Both the position numbers and the translations under genes were made by a program. Under the pieces are notes generated by a model. That model searched no databases. It worked only from the letters and a program-made list of their open reading frames with translations, and had not been told where the DNA came from. From Gemmatimonadota bacterium (GTDB taxonomy: Bacteria > Latescibacterota > UBA2968 > UBA8231): a stretch of DNA of 64,000 nucleotides. Location: the NCBI GenBank assembly GCA_009840005.1, contig VXOR01000083.1:20948-84947 (forward strand), read 5' to 3'. Shown in pieces: positions 1-8,267 of this stretch (its first letter is position 1; every line of letters starts with the position of its first letter).

Positions 1-2170
1 ACGTCACATCCGGCGGCGGCGTACCCGAAATCGTCCGCGCTACGCCATCAAACGACAGCCCCGCAGGCAACTCCCCTTCCAACGTATACGTCAAACCATT
101 ATTCCCACCGACCGCCTCTGGCAAACCTAAGCTCACCGCATTGCCCGCCTCGTATAGCTGGTCGTCTATGACCTGAGCGTGGAAGCTGGGCATACCATGT
201 ATCACTATCGTGAACTCCAAGACAGCAGGCGCATCGCCATCCTGATCCATCACCTGATACGTCACCACATAGCCCTCGCTCTCAGCAGCATACGTCGCAT
301 CCGCCGACAGCGTACCCGAAATCGTCCGCGTCGCACTATCATAGCTCAGCCCCTCCGGCAACTCCCCGACCAACTCATACGTCACCTCGCCGTTGCCACC
401 CGAAGCCGAAGGCAACACCCAAGGATCGATCGTCTGCCCTTCGGCAAAAGTGACTTGACTCGACACGCCTTCGTCAAAGCGGGGGATGCCATCCACCCGA
501 ATCGTAAACACCAACGGGGTCGGCTCTTCGCCATCGACATCCGCCACCCGATACGTCACCGTATACCCGTCAAAGGTATACCACGCAAACTCCGGCGGCG
601 TACCCGAAATCGTCCGGGTCCCCGGATCAAACGACAGCCCCGCAGGCAACTCCCCATCCAAGCGATACGTCCTCGCCACATTCCCACCTTCCGCCTCCGG
701 CAACTCCAAGCTCACCGCCTCGCCCGCCGTGTACGGCTGGTCGTCCTGCTCCCGGACGAAGCTGGGGATACCATTCACCCGAATTGAGAAGGTCAACGTC
801 ACAGTATCGCCATCCACATCCGTCACCCGATACGTGAACCCATAGGACTCATCATACGTCACATCCGGCGGCGGCGTACCCGAAATCGTCCGCGCTACGC
901 CATCAAACGAAAGACCCGCAGGCAACTCCCCTTCCAACGTATACGTCAACGCTACATTCCCACCTTCCGCCTCCGGCAGCTCTAAGCTCACCGCATTGCC
1001 CGCCTCGTACAGATGATCTTCCTCCTCCCGGACGAAGCTGGGCATAGCAGCTATCACAATCGTGAAGGTCAACTCAGCCGAATCGCCATCGGAATCCTCC
1101 GCCCGATACGTGAACGGATATGACGCGTCATACAACACATCAGCCGGCGGCGAACCCGAAATCATCCGAGTCGCCGGATCAAACGACAGACCCGCAGGCA
1201 ACTCCCCGATCAAGCTATACGTCAGAGCGTCGGTGGACCGACCCACTGGCAACTCCCAAGGCTGTTTTATCTCTTCGCCTGCAGTAAAGGTTGTTTGACG
1301 CGCAGCGACCGCCGCGAAGGTTAGCTCTACATGGATCGTAAAGGTCAATTCCTCGGCGTCGCTCTCCTCCATATTGGTATCGGAATCTTCCACCCGGTAG
1401 GTCATTTCGTACGTCCCGGCTATTGTCGGCGTACCCGAAAGCGTCCGAGACGCAGCATCAAACACCAGACCCTCCGGCAACTCCCCGACCAAGCTAGATG
1501 ACATAGATGACAAGCTATATCTCGGAGGTTCCTCATACTCTCCCACCGAAGCCGGAGGCAATACCAGAACTCCTATATCATCGCCTGTCCGGTACGACTG
1601 GTCAGCAACCGTCGCACCGTCAAAGCTCGGCCTCGTATCGACTCTTATCTTGAATGTCAACGTGGCCGTATCGTCGGCATCCGTATCGTCGGCATCCGTC
1701 ACTTTGTAGAGCATAAAGGAGGCATCAGCCACTTCCGAAGGGGTGCCCGAAAGCGTCCGAGACGCGGCATCAAATTCCAAACCCGGCGGCAAGGAACTCA
1801 GAGCATACGTCAAATCACCATTGCCACCTGTAGCCTCAGGCAACTCCAAAGCCTCTATCGCCACCCCGAGCGAGAACATCTGATCGGGAACCCTCGCACC
1901 GCCAAAGCTCGGCGCTACATCCTCTTCTTCTACTGAAATATTGAATATCAATGTGGCCGTAGCACCATCGGCATCCGTCACTTCGTAGCGCATCGAGTAA
2001 AAACTCTTTTTCGGGAAGGTGACATCATCCGAGGGCGTGCCCGAAAGCGTCCGAGTCGCGGCATCAAATGCCAATCCCGGCGGCAAGGGACTCAGAGCAT
2101 ACGTCAAATCGCCACTGCCACCTGTAGCCTCAGGTAGCACCAGATCCCCCATCTCCACTCCGGCCTCGTA
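1..2170 (-). repeat. Tandem ~270-300 bp coding repeats (about eight units)
   Basis: The sense-strand motif for Gly-Glu-Leu-Pro-Ala-Gly-Leu recurs near 67, 358, 645, 929, 1197, 1477, 1790 and 2090, giving a period of about 270-300 bases. The stretches at 1-93 and about 858-950 are almost identical, with only one or two differences, while the units above 1400 are more divergent. This suggests recent intragenic duplication or gene conversion in the downstream half of the gene. Confidence 0.85.
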
Positions 2171-2323
2171 CATTTGATTGGCAACCGTCGCACCGCCAAA
2201 GCTCGGCGCATCCTGCGCTTCAGCCTCCGGAGCCAGTATCAAAGTGACCGCCAGAAAAAGCATACTCAGGCAGGACAGCGTTCTATCCCAAATAAGTTTG
2301 TTACTAACTACACAACCGCTCAT
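1..2323 (-). CDS. Secreted putative-Ig (He_PIG/cadherin-like) repeat protein, C-terminus beyond the window
   Basis: The frame is open from an ATG at 2323 to the window edge (774 codons), so the C-terminus is missing. GGAGGG lies 8 bases before the start. Residues 1-36 form a signal peptide with a hydrophobic core (LSMLFLAVTLILA) and a probable cut after AEA. The rest is about eight units of 90-100 residues, each carrying a GELPAGLSFD-type motif followed by TRTISGTP, which is typical of putative-Ig/dystroglycan-type domains. Such domains form extracellular beta-sandwiches, often as spacers in adhesins or surface enzymes. The real function sits with whatever domain follows outside the window. 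The plus-strand frames over this stretch look like low-complexity shadows. Confidence 0.85.
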   Translation of the reverse strand, partial: MSGCVVSNKLIWDRTLSCLSMLFLAVTLILAPEAEAQDAPSFGGATVANQMYEAGVEMGDLVLPEATGGSGDLTYALSPLPPGLAFDAATRTLSGTPSDDVTFPKKSFYSMRYEVTDADGATATLIFNISVEEEDVAPSFGGARVPDQMFSLGVAIEALELPEATGGNGDLTYALSSLPPGLEFDAASRTLSGTPSEVADASFMLYKVTDADDTDADDTATLTFKIRVDTRPSFDGATVADQSYRTGDDIGVLVLPPASVGEYEEPPRYSLSSMSSSLVGELPEGLVFDAASRTLSGTPTIAGTYEMTYRVEDSDTNMEESDAEELTFTIHVELTFAAVAARQTTFTAGEEIKQPWELPVGRSTDALTYSLIGELPAGLSFDPATRMISGSPPADVLYDASYPFTYRAEDSDGDSAELTFTIVIAAMPSFVREEEDHLYEAGNAVSLELPEAEGGNVALTYTLEGELPAGLSFDGVARTISGTPPPDVTYDESYGFTYRVTDVDGDTVTLTFSIRVNGIPSFVREQDDQPYTAGEAVSLELPEAEGGNVARTYRLDGELPAGLSFDPGTRTISGTPPEFAWYTFDGYTVTYRVADVDGEEPTPLVFTIRVDGIPRFDEGVSSQVTFAEGQTIDPWVLPSASGGNGEVTYELVGELPEGLSYDSATRTISGTLSADATYAAESEGYVVTYQVMDQDGDAPAVLEFTIVIHGMPSFHAQVIDDQLYEAGNAVSLGLPEAVGGNNGLTYTLEGELPAGLSFDGVARTISGTPPPDVT

Positions 2324-2604
2324 AATTGACCCTCCAATGAGAGATTTAAGTTTTAAGTTTAAGTTGTAGCGCAACTTTGTGCACTAGACCGCCGCCTCAC
2401 CGCTCTAAGGCCGCAACCACCTTCCACCACCGCACTCATGGTTCCTCTCCCTTAGCGACCCTTACAATAATAGCTTAATTGAAGAGCGTGTAGAGAAGCC
2501 TGAGATCATTTCACGTACTCAATACAAAATACGCATCTAATATCCAGGATGCAAGAGGTAGTTTCTAAACTATATGGTCTATCAGCACCTAGCACGCAGA
2601 AAGG

Positions 2605-3078
2605 TCAATATCGTGCAAAAAGAGGAAGATCGTGGCGCAACTCGGCTTCCAACTTAGAGTGGCAAGAGGGGCAAACCGAGATCAGATGTTCCAGCTTATT
2701 GGCCTCTACATTGGAAGAGAAACTGCGATAGGGAATCTTGTGATGGACGTCGAGCTGGCGTCCTAGTTCCTCTTCACTGACTCCGCATATCTGACAGGTG
2801 AAGCCATCACGCGTCCGAGCCTTTAACGCTTGGAGTTCCCAATTGGCCCCCCGCCGTTTGGAAGTCTCCCCTAAGCAAACCTCTAACGAGGGCATGGCCT
2901 CTGTCCAGGCGCGGCGGCAGGACGCGTCGCAAAAGTGTAACTGAGCTTGGCCCGCATACCAATCCGGCACCTCAATCTCTAGCCGACAGTGTGCACAGCA
3001 CGTAGCGATCTGCTCATTTTCGCCAGCAGGACATCGCTCTCCAAAATCAAATCCCATCTGATCACTAGAAGAAGACAT
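2605..3078 (-). CDS. HNH endonuclease family protein with N-terminal zinc-finger-like segment
   Basis: This 157-residue protein has an HNH domain: Cys95-x2-Cys98, His112-His113 (VHHKIPYRSF), then SVCPSCHSKLE with Cys136 and Cys139. Upstream cysteines (Cys28/Cys31 and Cys50/Cys54) resemble a second small zinc-binding module. HNH proteins of this size act as nicking or restriction-type nucleases on DNA, in defence or mobile elements; the substrate cannot be told here. It stands alone, divergent from rpsT. The 281 bases between it and the repeat-protein gene hold no evident gene. Confidence 0.75.
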   Translation of the reverse strand: MSSSSDQMGFDFGERCPAGENEQIATCCAHCRLEIEVPDWYAGQAQLHFCDASCRRAWTEAMPSLEVCLGETSKRRGANWELQALKARTRDGFTCQICGVSEEELGRQLDVHHKIPYRSFSSNVEANKLEHLISVCPSCHSKLEAELRHDLPLFARY

Positions 3079-3211
3079 GATAGATCACAGGGCATAATCT
3101 TATGCGGGGCTCCAGTTCATTTTAGCCTTCGCTAGCCTCTTTTTGAAGACCCGCCTTGCCCCTTCTCCCCATTTCTTATATATTATAAGATTTTATTGAA
3201 GGAGCGCAAAA

Positions 3212-3466
3212 TTGCCTAAACTCAAGTCTGCCAAGAAACACCAAATCACTAGTGCCAAAGCCTACGTACGCAACCGCGCAATCCGCTCGCGGATGCGTAC
3301 GGCCCTCAAGAAAGTCCGTCAAGCGCCGGACAAAGCCTCGGCCGAAACCGCTCTACAGGCGGCGATCTCGACCATTGACAAGACCACCAACAAGGGCATT
3401 ATCCACAAAAATGCCGCCGTCCGCTACAAGTCGCGGTTGAGCCGTCTCGTGCAGACAATGGCTTGA
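3212..3466 (+). CDS. rpsT: 30S ribosomal protein S20
   Basis: The 84-residue basic protein has the canonical S20 sequence: PKLKSAKKH at the start, RNRAIRSRMRTALKK, and KGIIHKNAAVRYKSRLSRL at the end. It binds the 5' domain of 16S rRNA. The start is TTG at 3212, fixed by AAGGAG at 3199-3204 and by the conserved N-terminus. E. coli rpsT also starts with UUG, which contributes to its autoregulation, so the same control may apply. An A+T-rich segment with TATATT near 3178 is a plausible -10. It converges on the cysK-like gene with a 7-base gap. Confidence 0.97.
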   Translation: MPKLKSAKKHQITSAKAYVRNRAIRSRMRTALKKVRQAPDKASAETALQAAISTIDKTTNKGIIHKNAAVRYKSRLSRLVQTMA

Positions 3467-3473
3467 TGCTCCC

Positions 3474-4391
3474 TCATTCAAAGGCACGAGTACTCAAGTA
3501 GCGCAATCCGCTGTCGCAGAGGATTGTCACGACCCGAGCATTTCCGCCCATTTCGCGAGCAACTTGGATGGAGATATAGGCGTTGGCCCCTGCTGAAATC
3601 CCCACCAAAAGTCCTTCCTCTCGCGCCAAGCGGCGGGCCATCTCATACGCGTCGTCGTCGGTAACGACCCGCACCTCGTCGATAACTTCGCGGTTGAGAA
3701 TTGGTGGTATAAAACCCGCGCCAATACCCTCTATATAACTGAATCCAGCCCTCCCGCCTGAAAGCACGGGCGACCCGGCAGGCTCGACAGCGATAACCCG
3801 CACTGTGGATAGAGCTTCCTTGAGTACTTCGCCGACACCAGTCAACGATCCTCCAGTACCCACCCCTGCCACAAAGGCATCGATTCGGCAGTCTAGCTGT
3901 TCTAGGATCTCACGGCCAGTCGTGCGGCGGTGTATTTCTGGGTTCGCTGCATTCATAAACTGCTGTGGTAAAAAGTAATCTGGATGCTCGCGCTTGAGTT
4001 CAAGCGCTTTGTCGATAGCGCCACGCATGCCCTCGGCCGCTGGCGTCAACACAACTTCGGCACCGTATGCCTGCATCTGTAAGCGGCGCTCGCGGCTAGC
4101 CGTGTCGAACATGGTGACGATGAGTTTGTAGCCCTTGTAGGCAGCCACCATGGCCAAGCCAATGCCAGTATTGCCGCTAGTGGGCTCAATGATCGTACCG
4201 CCCTTAGCCAACAGTCCCTGCTCTTCGGCAGCTTCGATCATCGCCAGAGCGATGCGGTCCTTGACACTACCGCCCGGATTGGTCGCCTCCAACTTGCCCC
4301 ACACCTCGGCCGCCCCCTCCCCGACGACTCGGCTGAGACGGACCATAGGCGTAGCCCCGATTAACTCTAGCACATTGTGGGCGCGTTTCAT
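3474..4391 (-). CDS. cysK: Cysteine synthase, CysK/CysM family (PLP-dependent)
   Basis: This 305-residue fold-type II PLP enzyme has Lys44 in PGGSVKDR as the Schiff-base lysine, TSGNTG at 71-76 for substrate carboxylate binding and a GTGGS phosphate loop. It makes cysteine from O-acetylserine (or O-phosphoserine) and a sulfur donor. It is the last gene of a minus-strand cluster after cysM, mec and cysO, and starts 38 bases after cysO. The cluster therefore has two synthases. This one resembles sulfide-using CysK, while the first matches the CysO-dependent CysM better. Which donor each uses is inferred. Confidence 0.93.
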   Translation of the reverse strand: MKRAHNVLELIGATPMVRLSRVVGEGAAEVWGKLEATNPGGSVKDRIALAMIEAAEEQGLLAKGGTIIEPTSGNTGIGLAMVAAYKGYKLIVTMFDTASRERRLQMQAYGAEVVLTPAAEGMRGAIDKALELKREHPDYFLPQQFMNAANPEIHRRTTGREILEQLDCRIDAFVAGVGTGGSLTGVGEVLKEALSTVRVIAVEPAGSPVLSGGRAGFSYIEGIGAGFIPPILNREVIDEVRVVTDDDAYEMARRLAREEGLLVGISAGANAYISIQVAREMGGNARVVTILCDSGLRYLSTRAFE

Positions 4392-4429
4392 CCTGTACCA
4401 AACCTAACGCCAACCGCCTGTGGTAGTCC

Positions 4430-4708
4430 TCAACTGCCGCCAGCAATGGCCGGGACGATAGAGACGCTGTCACCGTCGTTAAGGGGCGTGTCCTTGCCGT
4501 CGAGGAAGCGAATATCTTCGTCGTTGACGAATATGTTGACGTAACGGCGTACCTCTCCATCCTCGTCGAGTAGTTTACCGGCCAAGCCCTCGTAGGAACC
4601 GTCGAGACCATCTACCAACTCGCTAATAGTACCTGCCTCCAACTCGACCTCGGCCTGATTGTGGGTCAATTTCCGCAACGGCGTGGGAATGTGAACAGTA
4701 ACCGGCAT
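4430..4708 (-). CDS. cysO: Sulfur-carrier protein CysO (ThiS/MoaD-like)
   Basis: This 92-residue beta-grasp protein reads like M. tuberculosis CysO: VTVHIPTPLR at the start, YVNIFVNDEDIRFL in the middle, DGDSVSIVPAIAGG at the end. The ATG at 4708 is preferred over one at 4720, because GGAGG at 4714-4718 lies between them and the family begins M-x-VTV. The family carries sulfur as a C-terminal Gly-Gly thiocarboxylate. Here a serine follows the di-glycine (G90-G91-S92), so it should need trimming before activation. The protease gene mec is directly upstream. Confidence 0.93.
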   Translation of the reverse strand: MPVTVHIPTPLRKLTHNQAEVELEAGTISELVDGLDGSYEGLAGKLLDEDGEVRRYVNIFVNDEDIRFLDGKDTPLNDGDSVSIVPAIAGGS

Positions 4709-4767
4709 TTCATCCTCCATGTGGTGATTTGAGCGGCTCCACCGCCCGCATTCTATTTATTGTGGCT

Positions 4768-5262
4768 CTAAACTATTTCAACACCCGTTTCGGCGTAGTG
4801 GCTGCCGTCCCAAGCAAAACATTTGTAGCCTTGCACTTTCCGCTGGCTACCCGTCTCCTCGCCATAGACTGAAAGCACCAGATACATCACATCCGGGTCG
4901 TCTGGATCGTCTCCTGCCTCTCGGCTGTTGAATATCCAAGTGCGCCTTTCGTCTTCGTCCGAGAAGTAGGCCGCGCAATCAATGTGGGAATGGTAGCAAC
5001 CCGAGACCCGGCCCCCGGCCTTTTCAGTCTCTTCCGCGATGCGCAATTGCTCACCGGCGTCAATCAGATAAGCCATACTTGCGTCGCGAGGATAATGCTC
5101 GGGGTCTTCTTCGTGCCGCTGCTGTTGTACATTAGTACAAGTATGGACAGCGGACACCCCACTCGGCACTTCCTCAACCAACAGACCACAACACTCGTGT
5201 GGATACTCGGCCAAGGCTTGGACGCAGATCCGATCAAAGTCCCTGCGGGCAATGCACAGCAT
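4768..5262 (-). CDS. mec: JAMM/MPN+ metalloprotease Mec (CysO-cysteine peptidase)
   Basis: This 164-residue protein has the full JAMM zinc site: Glu23 in PHECCG, then HSH (91-93), seven residues, Ser101 and Asp104. In M. tuberculosis Mec releases cysteine from the CysO-cysteine adduct. Relatives in other thiocarboxylate pathways (QbsD, HcyD) also remove residues beyond the carrier's Gly-Gly. Both jobs fit here, since CysO carries an extra C-terminal Ser. It lies 16 bases after cysM and 47 before the cysO ribosome-site region. No activating ThiF/MoeZ-like enzyme is in this cluster, so activation must come from elsewhere. Confidence 0.92.
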   Translation of the reverse strand: MLCIARRDFDRICVQALAEYPHECCGLLVEEVPSGVSAVHTCTNVQQQRHEEDPEHYPRDASMAYLIDAGEQLRIAEETEKAGGRVSGCYHSHIDCAAYFSDEDERRTWIFNSREAGDDPDDPDVMYLVLSVYGEETGSQRKVQGYKCFAWDGSHYAETGVEIV

Positions 5263-5278
5263 TCAGCTATCCCTTCAC

Positions 5279-6202
5279 TTAGTAATGAGTAATGCCCTTG
5301 AGGGCCAGCCGCCACATGGGCGTACTCATGTACTTGTCGCCGCCATCGCAAAATATCGTCACCACTACCCCCGTGTCTAGCTGACGGGCAACTTCCAGCG
5401 CGGCCCAATAAGCTCCACCCGAAGATTGGCCGACGAGAATCCCCTGCTCGATCGGCAGACGCAATGCCGTATCATAAGCATCATCGGTATCTATCGGTAT
5501 TTTGTAGTCGAGAAGCGTCTCGTCGTATATACCAGGGACAATTGAACTTTCCATGTGCTTAAGGCCCTCAATGCCGTGAAACGGCTCGGCCGGCTCAGCG
5601 GCAATGATCTGGATCGCCGGATTGAATTTCCTAAGACCTCGTCCGGTGCCCATCAGCGTTCCGCTAGTGCCGATAGTGGCGACAAAATGAGTAACGCGGC
5701 CTTGGGTCTGCGCCCAGATTTCGGGCGCAGTAGTGTCGCGATGGGCGTACCAATTCGCGGGATTGTTGTATTGGTCGGGCTTGAAGTACCGGTTGGGATC
5801 GGCTTCGTATATCCGCCGCGCTTCCCGTATAGCTCCGTCGGAAAGCTCCCCTGGGTCGGTGTACACCACTTCAGCACCATAGGCGGCGAGAATGGCCTTG
5901 CGCTCGCGACTAACATTGGCCGGCATGGCCAATGTTACCTGATAGCCTTTAGCAGCACCGATCATAGCGTAGGCAATGCCGGTATTTCCAGAAGTGGAAT
6001 CCAAAATGACCTTGCCCGGCCCTAGCGACCCGTCCTGCTCGCCCTCCTCGATCATCCGGCGCGCTGGCCGGTCCTTGACCGACCCCCCAGGATTGAAAAA
6101 CTCCAGCTTGGCATACACTTCCACCTTTGGTGGAATCGCCGGATCCCTCAGCCGCAAAAGCGGCGTATCACCAATCTGCTCGACGACCGATAGGCCAATC
6201 AC
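5279..6202 (-). CDS. cysM: CysO-dependent cysteine synthase CysM
   Basis: This 307-residue PLP enzyme has Lys43 in PGGSVKDR and STSGNTG at 69-75. The segment THFVATIGTSGTLMGTGR and DRPARRMIE match mycobacterial CysM closely, the enzyme that uses O-phosphoserine and thiocarboxylated CysO. It starts with GTG at 6202 behind GGGGAG and is the first gene of cysM-mec-cysO-cysK. The 138-base gap to aspS is the only room for its promoter. The choice of O-phosphoserine over O-acetylserine is inferred from the family and context. Confidence 0.9.
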   Translation of the reverse strand: MIGLSVVEQIGDTPLLRLRDPAIPPKVEVYAKLEFFNPGGSVKDRPARRMIEEGEQDGSLGPGKVILDSTSGNTGIAYAMIGAAKGYQVTLAMPANVSRERKAILAAYGAEVVYTDPGELSDGAIREARRIYEADPNRYFKPDQYNNPANWYAHRDTTAPEIWAQTQGRVTHFVATIGTSGTLMGTGRGLRKFNPAIQIIAAEPAEPFHGIEGLKHMESSIVPGIYDETLLDYKIPIDTDDAYDTALRLPIEQGILVGQSSGGAYWAALEVARQLDTGVVVTIFCDGGDKYMSTPMWRLALKGITHY

Positions 6203-6264
6203 AAAAATCTCCCCTTACGATTAAAAGAACCAAAATCCACCATGTCAACCAACCCGATCCTTTC

Positions 6265-6293
6265 TTGACACTCTCCAAACTGCATTCTATTTT
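6265..6293 (+). promoter_or_regulatory. Candidate sigma70-type promoter for aspS
   Basis: TTGACA at 6265-6270 is followed after 17 bases by TATTTT at 6288-6293, in an A+T-rich stretch about 50 bases before the aspS start. The -35 is perfect and the -10 matches 4 of 6. Confidence 0.5.
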
Positions 6294-6340
6294 ATTCTAT
6301 TTCCCACTTAAAATCCAATTTTATCATTTAGGTGTAACCT

Positions 6341-8125
6341 ATGGAAGAACCGAGCGCAGACTTAGGAGACTGGGAGCGTACGCACGACTGCGGCACGCTC
6401 ACAGATAAAGACATCGGTCAGCGCGTCCTGCTAATGGGTTGGGTCTGGCGCCGCCGTGACCACGGCGGCGTTATTTTTATCGACCTCCGCGACCGCTACG
6501 GCATTACCCAAATCGTCTTCAACCCACAGCGCGATCCCACCGCCTACCAGCAGGCCGACCACTTGCGCAATGAGTACGTCATCGCCGTACAAGGCGAAGT
6601 CGAGGCCCGCCCCGAAGGTATGGTCAACCCGCAGTTGCCCACCGGGGCTATTGAAGTAAACTGCGATCGGTTACGCCTCCTCAACCGCTGTCGGACCCCG
6701 CCTTTTCTCATTGAAGACCAAACCGACGCTGGAGAGGAAATTCGGCTCAAGTATCGCTATCTGGACCTGCGTCGGCCTCGTGTCCAAGGCAATTTGCTAC
6801 TCAGGCACCGGGGCTATCAGATCGTGCGCCACCTGCTCGACCAGCGAGGCTTCATTGAAGTTGAAACTCCGTTTCTGACCAAGAGCACCCCCGAAGGAGC
6901 CCGAGATTATCTCGTCCCCAGTCGAGTACATCCTGGGCATTTTTTCGCTCTGCCCCAATCACCTCAAACCTACAAACAGCTCTTGATGATCGCCGGCTAT
7001 GACCGCTACTTCCAGATCGTCAAGTGCTTCCGCGATGAAGATTTGCGCGCCGATCGCCAACCCGAATTTACCCAGATCGACATCGAAATGGCCTTCGTGC
7101 GCGAGGATCACGTCATGGCCATAGCCGAGGATCTGACCCGTGCCCTTTTTGCTCAGTTGCGCCAAATCAATTTACCTAACCCTTTTCCGCGAATCACTTA
7201 TCGAGAAGCCATGGAGCGCTTCGGCTCCGATAAACCCGACCTGCGTTTCGGCCTAGAGCTCAAAGATGTAGCGGCGGCAGCGCGCGCTTCCCAATTCCAA
7301 GTCTTTCATTCCGTTCTTGGCAGTGGTGGTCAAGTCAAAGGCATAAATGTCAAGGGCTGTAGTGGCTTCTCACGTGGACAAATCGACGATTTAATCGCCT
7401 TTGCCCAAGAGTTGGGAGCCAAGGGTCTTAGCTGGATCAAACACACCGACGCTGGCCTTGAATCTTCCATCGTCAAATTCTTCCCCCAAGCCGCTCAAAC
7501 CCAGTTGATCGAGGCTCTCAAATCCGTCCCTGGCGACCTGATGCTTTTTGTCGCCGACAAGCCCAAGCAGGTCGCCCGGGTCCTCGGAGCACTGCGCTTG
7601 GAGTTGGCTCATCGCCTCTCACTAGTTCCCGAGGATTCTTGGCAGCCCCTTTGGGTCAGTCAATTTCCATTGCTAGAACGCGATGAGGAAACCGACCGCT
7701 TTACAGCCGTGCACCATCCCTTCACAGCTCCCCTAGAAGAGGATTTCGCCCTATTGGATAGCGCCCCTAGCGACGCTAGGGCGCGGGCCTATGACTTGGT
7801 CCTCAACGGCAATGAAATTGCCGGAGGCAGCATGCGAATTTTCCAGCGCTCAGTACAAGCCCGTCTCTTTCAACTCTTAGAAATCGGCACCGAAGAAGCC
7901 GCGGCCAAATTCGGTTTCCTGCTTGAAGCACTCGACTACGGGGCCCCGCCACACGGTGGTATCGCCTTTGGCTTCGACCGGCTAATCGCCTTGCTCGCCA
8001 ACGAAGATTCAATCCGCGAAGTCATCGCCTTCCCCAAGACCAATAAGGCCGTGGGTTTGATGGAAAACGCCCCTTCTTCCGTCGATTTGGGCCAGTTGCG
8101 CGAATTGGGTATTCGGTCTGCCTGA
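6341..8125 (+). CDS. aspS: Aspartyl-tRNA synthetase (bacterial type)
   Basis: This 594-residue class II synthetase has an N-terminal OB-fold anticodon domain (about 1-130), the flipping-loop region QSPQTYKQLLM, motif 2 (FRDEDLRADRQPEFTQ), the bacterial GAD insertion and motif 3 (GIAFGFDRLIALLA). The OB-fold reads RRRDHGG with His41 where discriminating E. coli-type enzymes have Leu. His at this place is associated with non-discriminating AspRS that also makes Asp-tRNAAsn for GatCAB. Its own promoter is likely at 6265-6293, and it stands divergent from cysM. Confidence 0.97.
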   Translation: MEEPSADLGDWERTHDCGTLTDKDIGQRVLLMGWVWRRRDHGGVIFIDLRDRYGITQIVFNPQRDPTAYQQADHLRNEYVIAVQGEVEARPEGMVNPQLPTGAIEVNCDRLRLLNRCRTPPFLIEDQTDAGEEIRLKYRYLDLRRPRVQGNLLLRHRGYQIVRHLLDQRGFIEVETPFLTKSTPEGARDYLVPSRVHPGHFFALPQSPQTYKQLLMIAGYDRYFQIVKCFRDEDLRADRQPEFTQIDIEMAFVREDHVMAIAEDLTRALFAQLRQINLPNPFPRITYREAMERFGSDKPDLRFGLELKDVAAAARASQFQVFHSVLGSGGQVKGINVKGCSGFSRGQIDDLIAFAQELGAKGLSWIKHTDAGLESSIVKFFPQAAQTQLIEALKSVPGDLMLFVADKPKQVARVLGALRLELAHRLSLVPEDSWQPLWVSQFPLLERDEETDRFTAVHHPFTAPLEEDFALLDSAPSDARARAYDLVLNGNEIAGGSMRIFQRSVQARLFQLLEIGTEEAAAKFGFLLEALDYGAPPHGGIAFGFDRLIALLANEDSIREVIAFPKTNKAVGLMENAPSSVDLGQLRELGIRSA

Positions 8126-8163
8126 AAACTTCAGCAAGTGGGGCAAATTTTCACTTGTTCTGC

Positions 8164-8191
8164 TTGACATCCACTCTAGGTCGCCTATATT
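8164..8191 (+). promoter_or_regulatory. Candidate strong sigma70-type promoter for the lipoprotein-LysM pair
   Basis: TTGACA at 8164-8169, a 16-base spacer and TATATT at 8186-8191 (5 of 6) lie about 75 bases before the lipoprotein start. The near-consensus elements suggest high expression, as expected for abundant envelope proteins. Confidence 0.55.
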
Positions 8192-8267
8192 TGTGCCCAT
8201 ATTCCGTATATTTATACTAATGTAAGATCGCTGTTTGATCCTTAAGCTTAGGTGGAGGAACTACTTA

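Noticed and set aside
179..1298. Plus-strand open frames of 78-202 residues over the repeat region
   Set aside because: They are Arg/His- or Ser/Pro-rich antisense shadows of the minus-strand Ig-repeat gene, which has a signal peptide, ribosome site and family motifs.
1..2170. A CRISPR-like array
   Set aside because: The period is about 280 bases and the units encode protein domains; there are no short direct repeats with unique spacers, and no cas genes in the window.
8126..8163. A terminator after aspS
   Set aside because: CAAGTG...CACTTG gives only a 6-bp stem with a large loop and no clear T-run, too weak to call.
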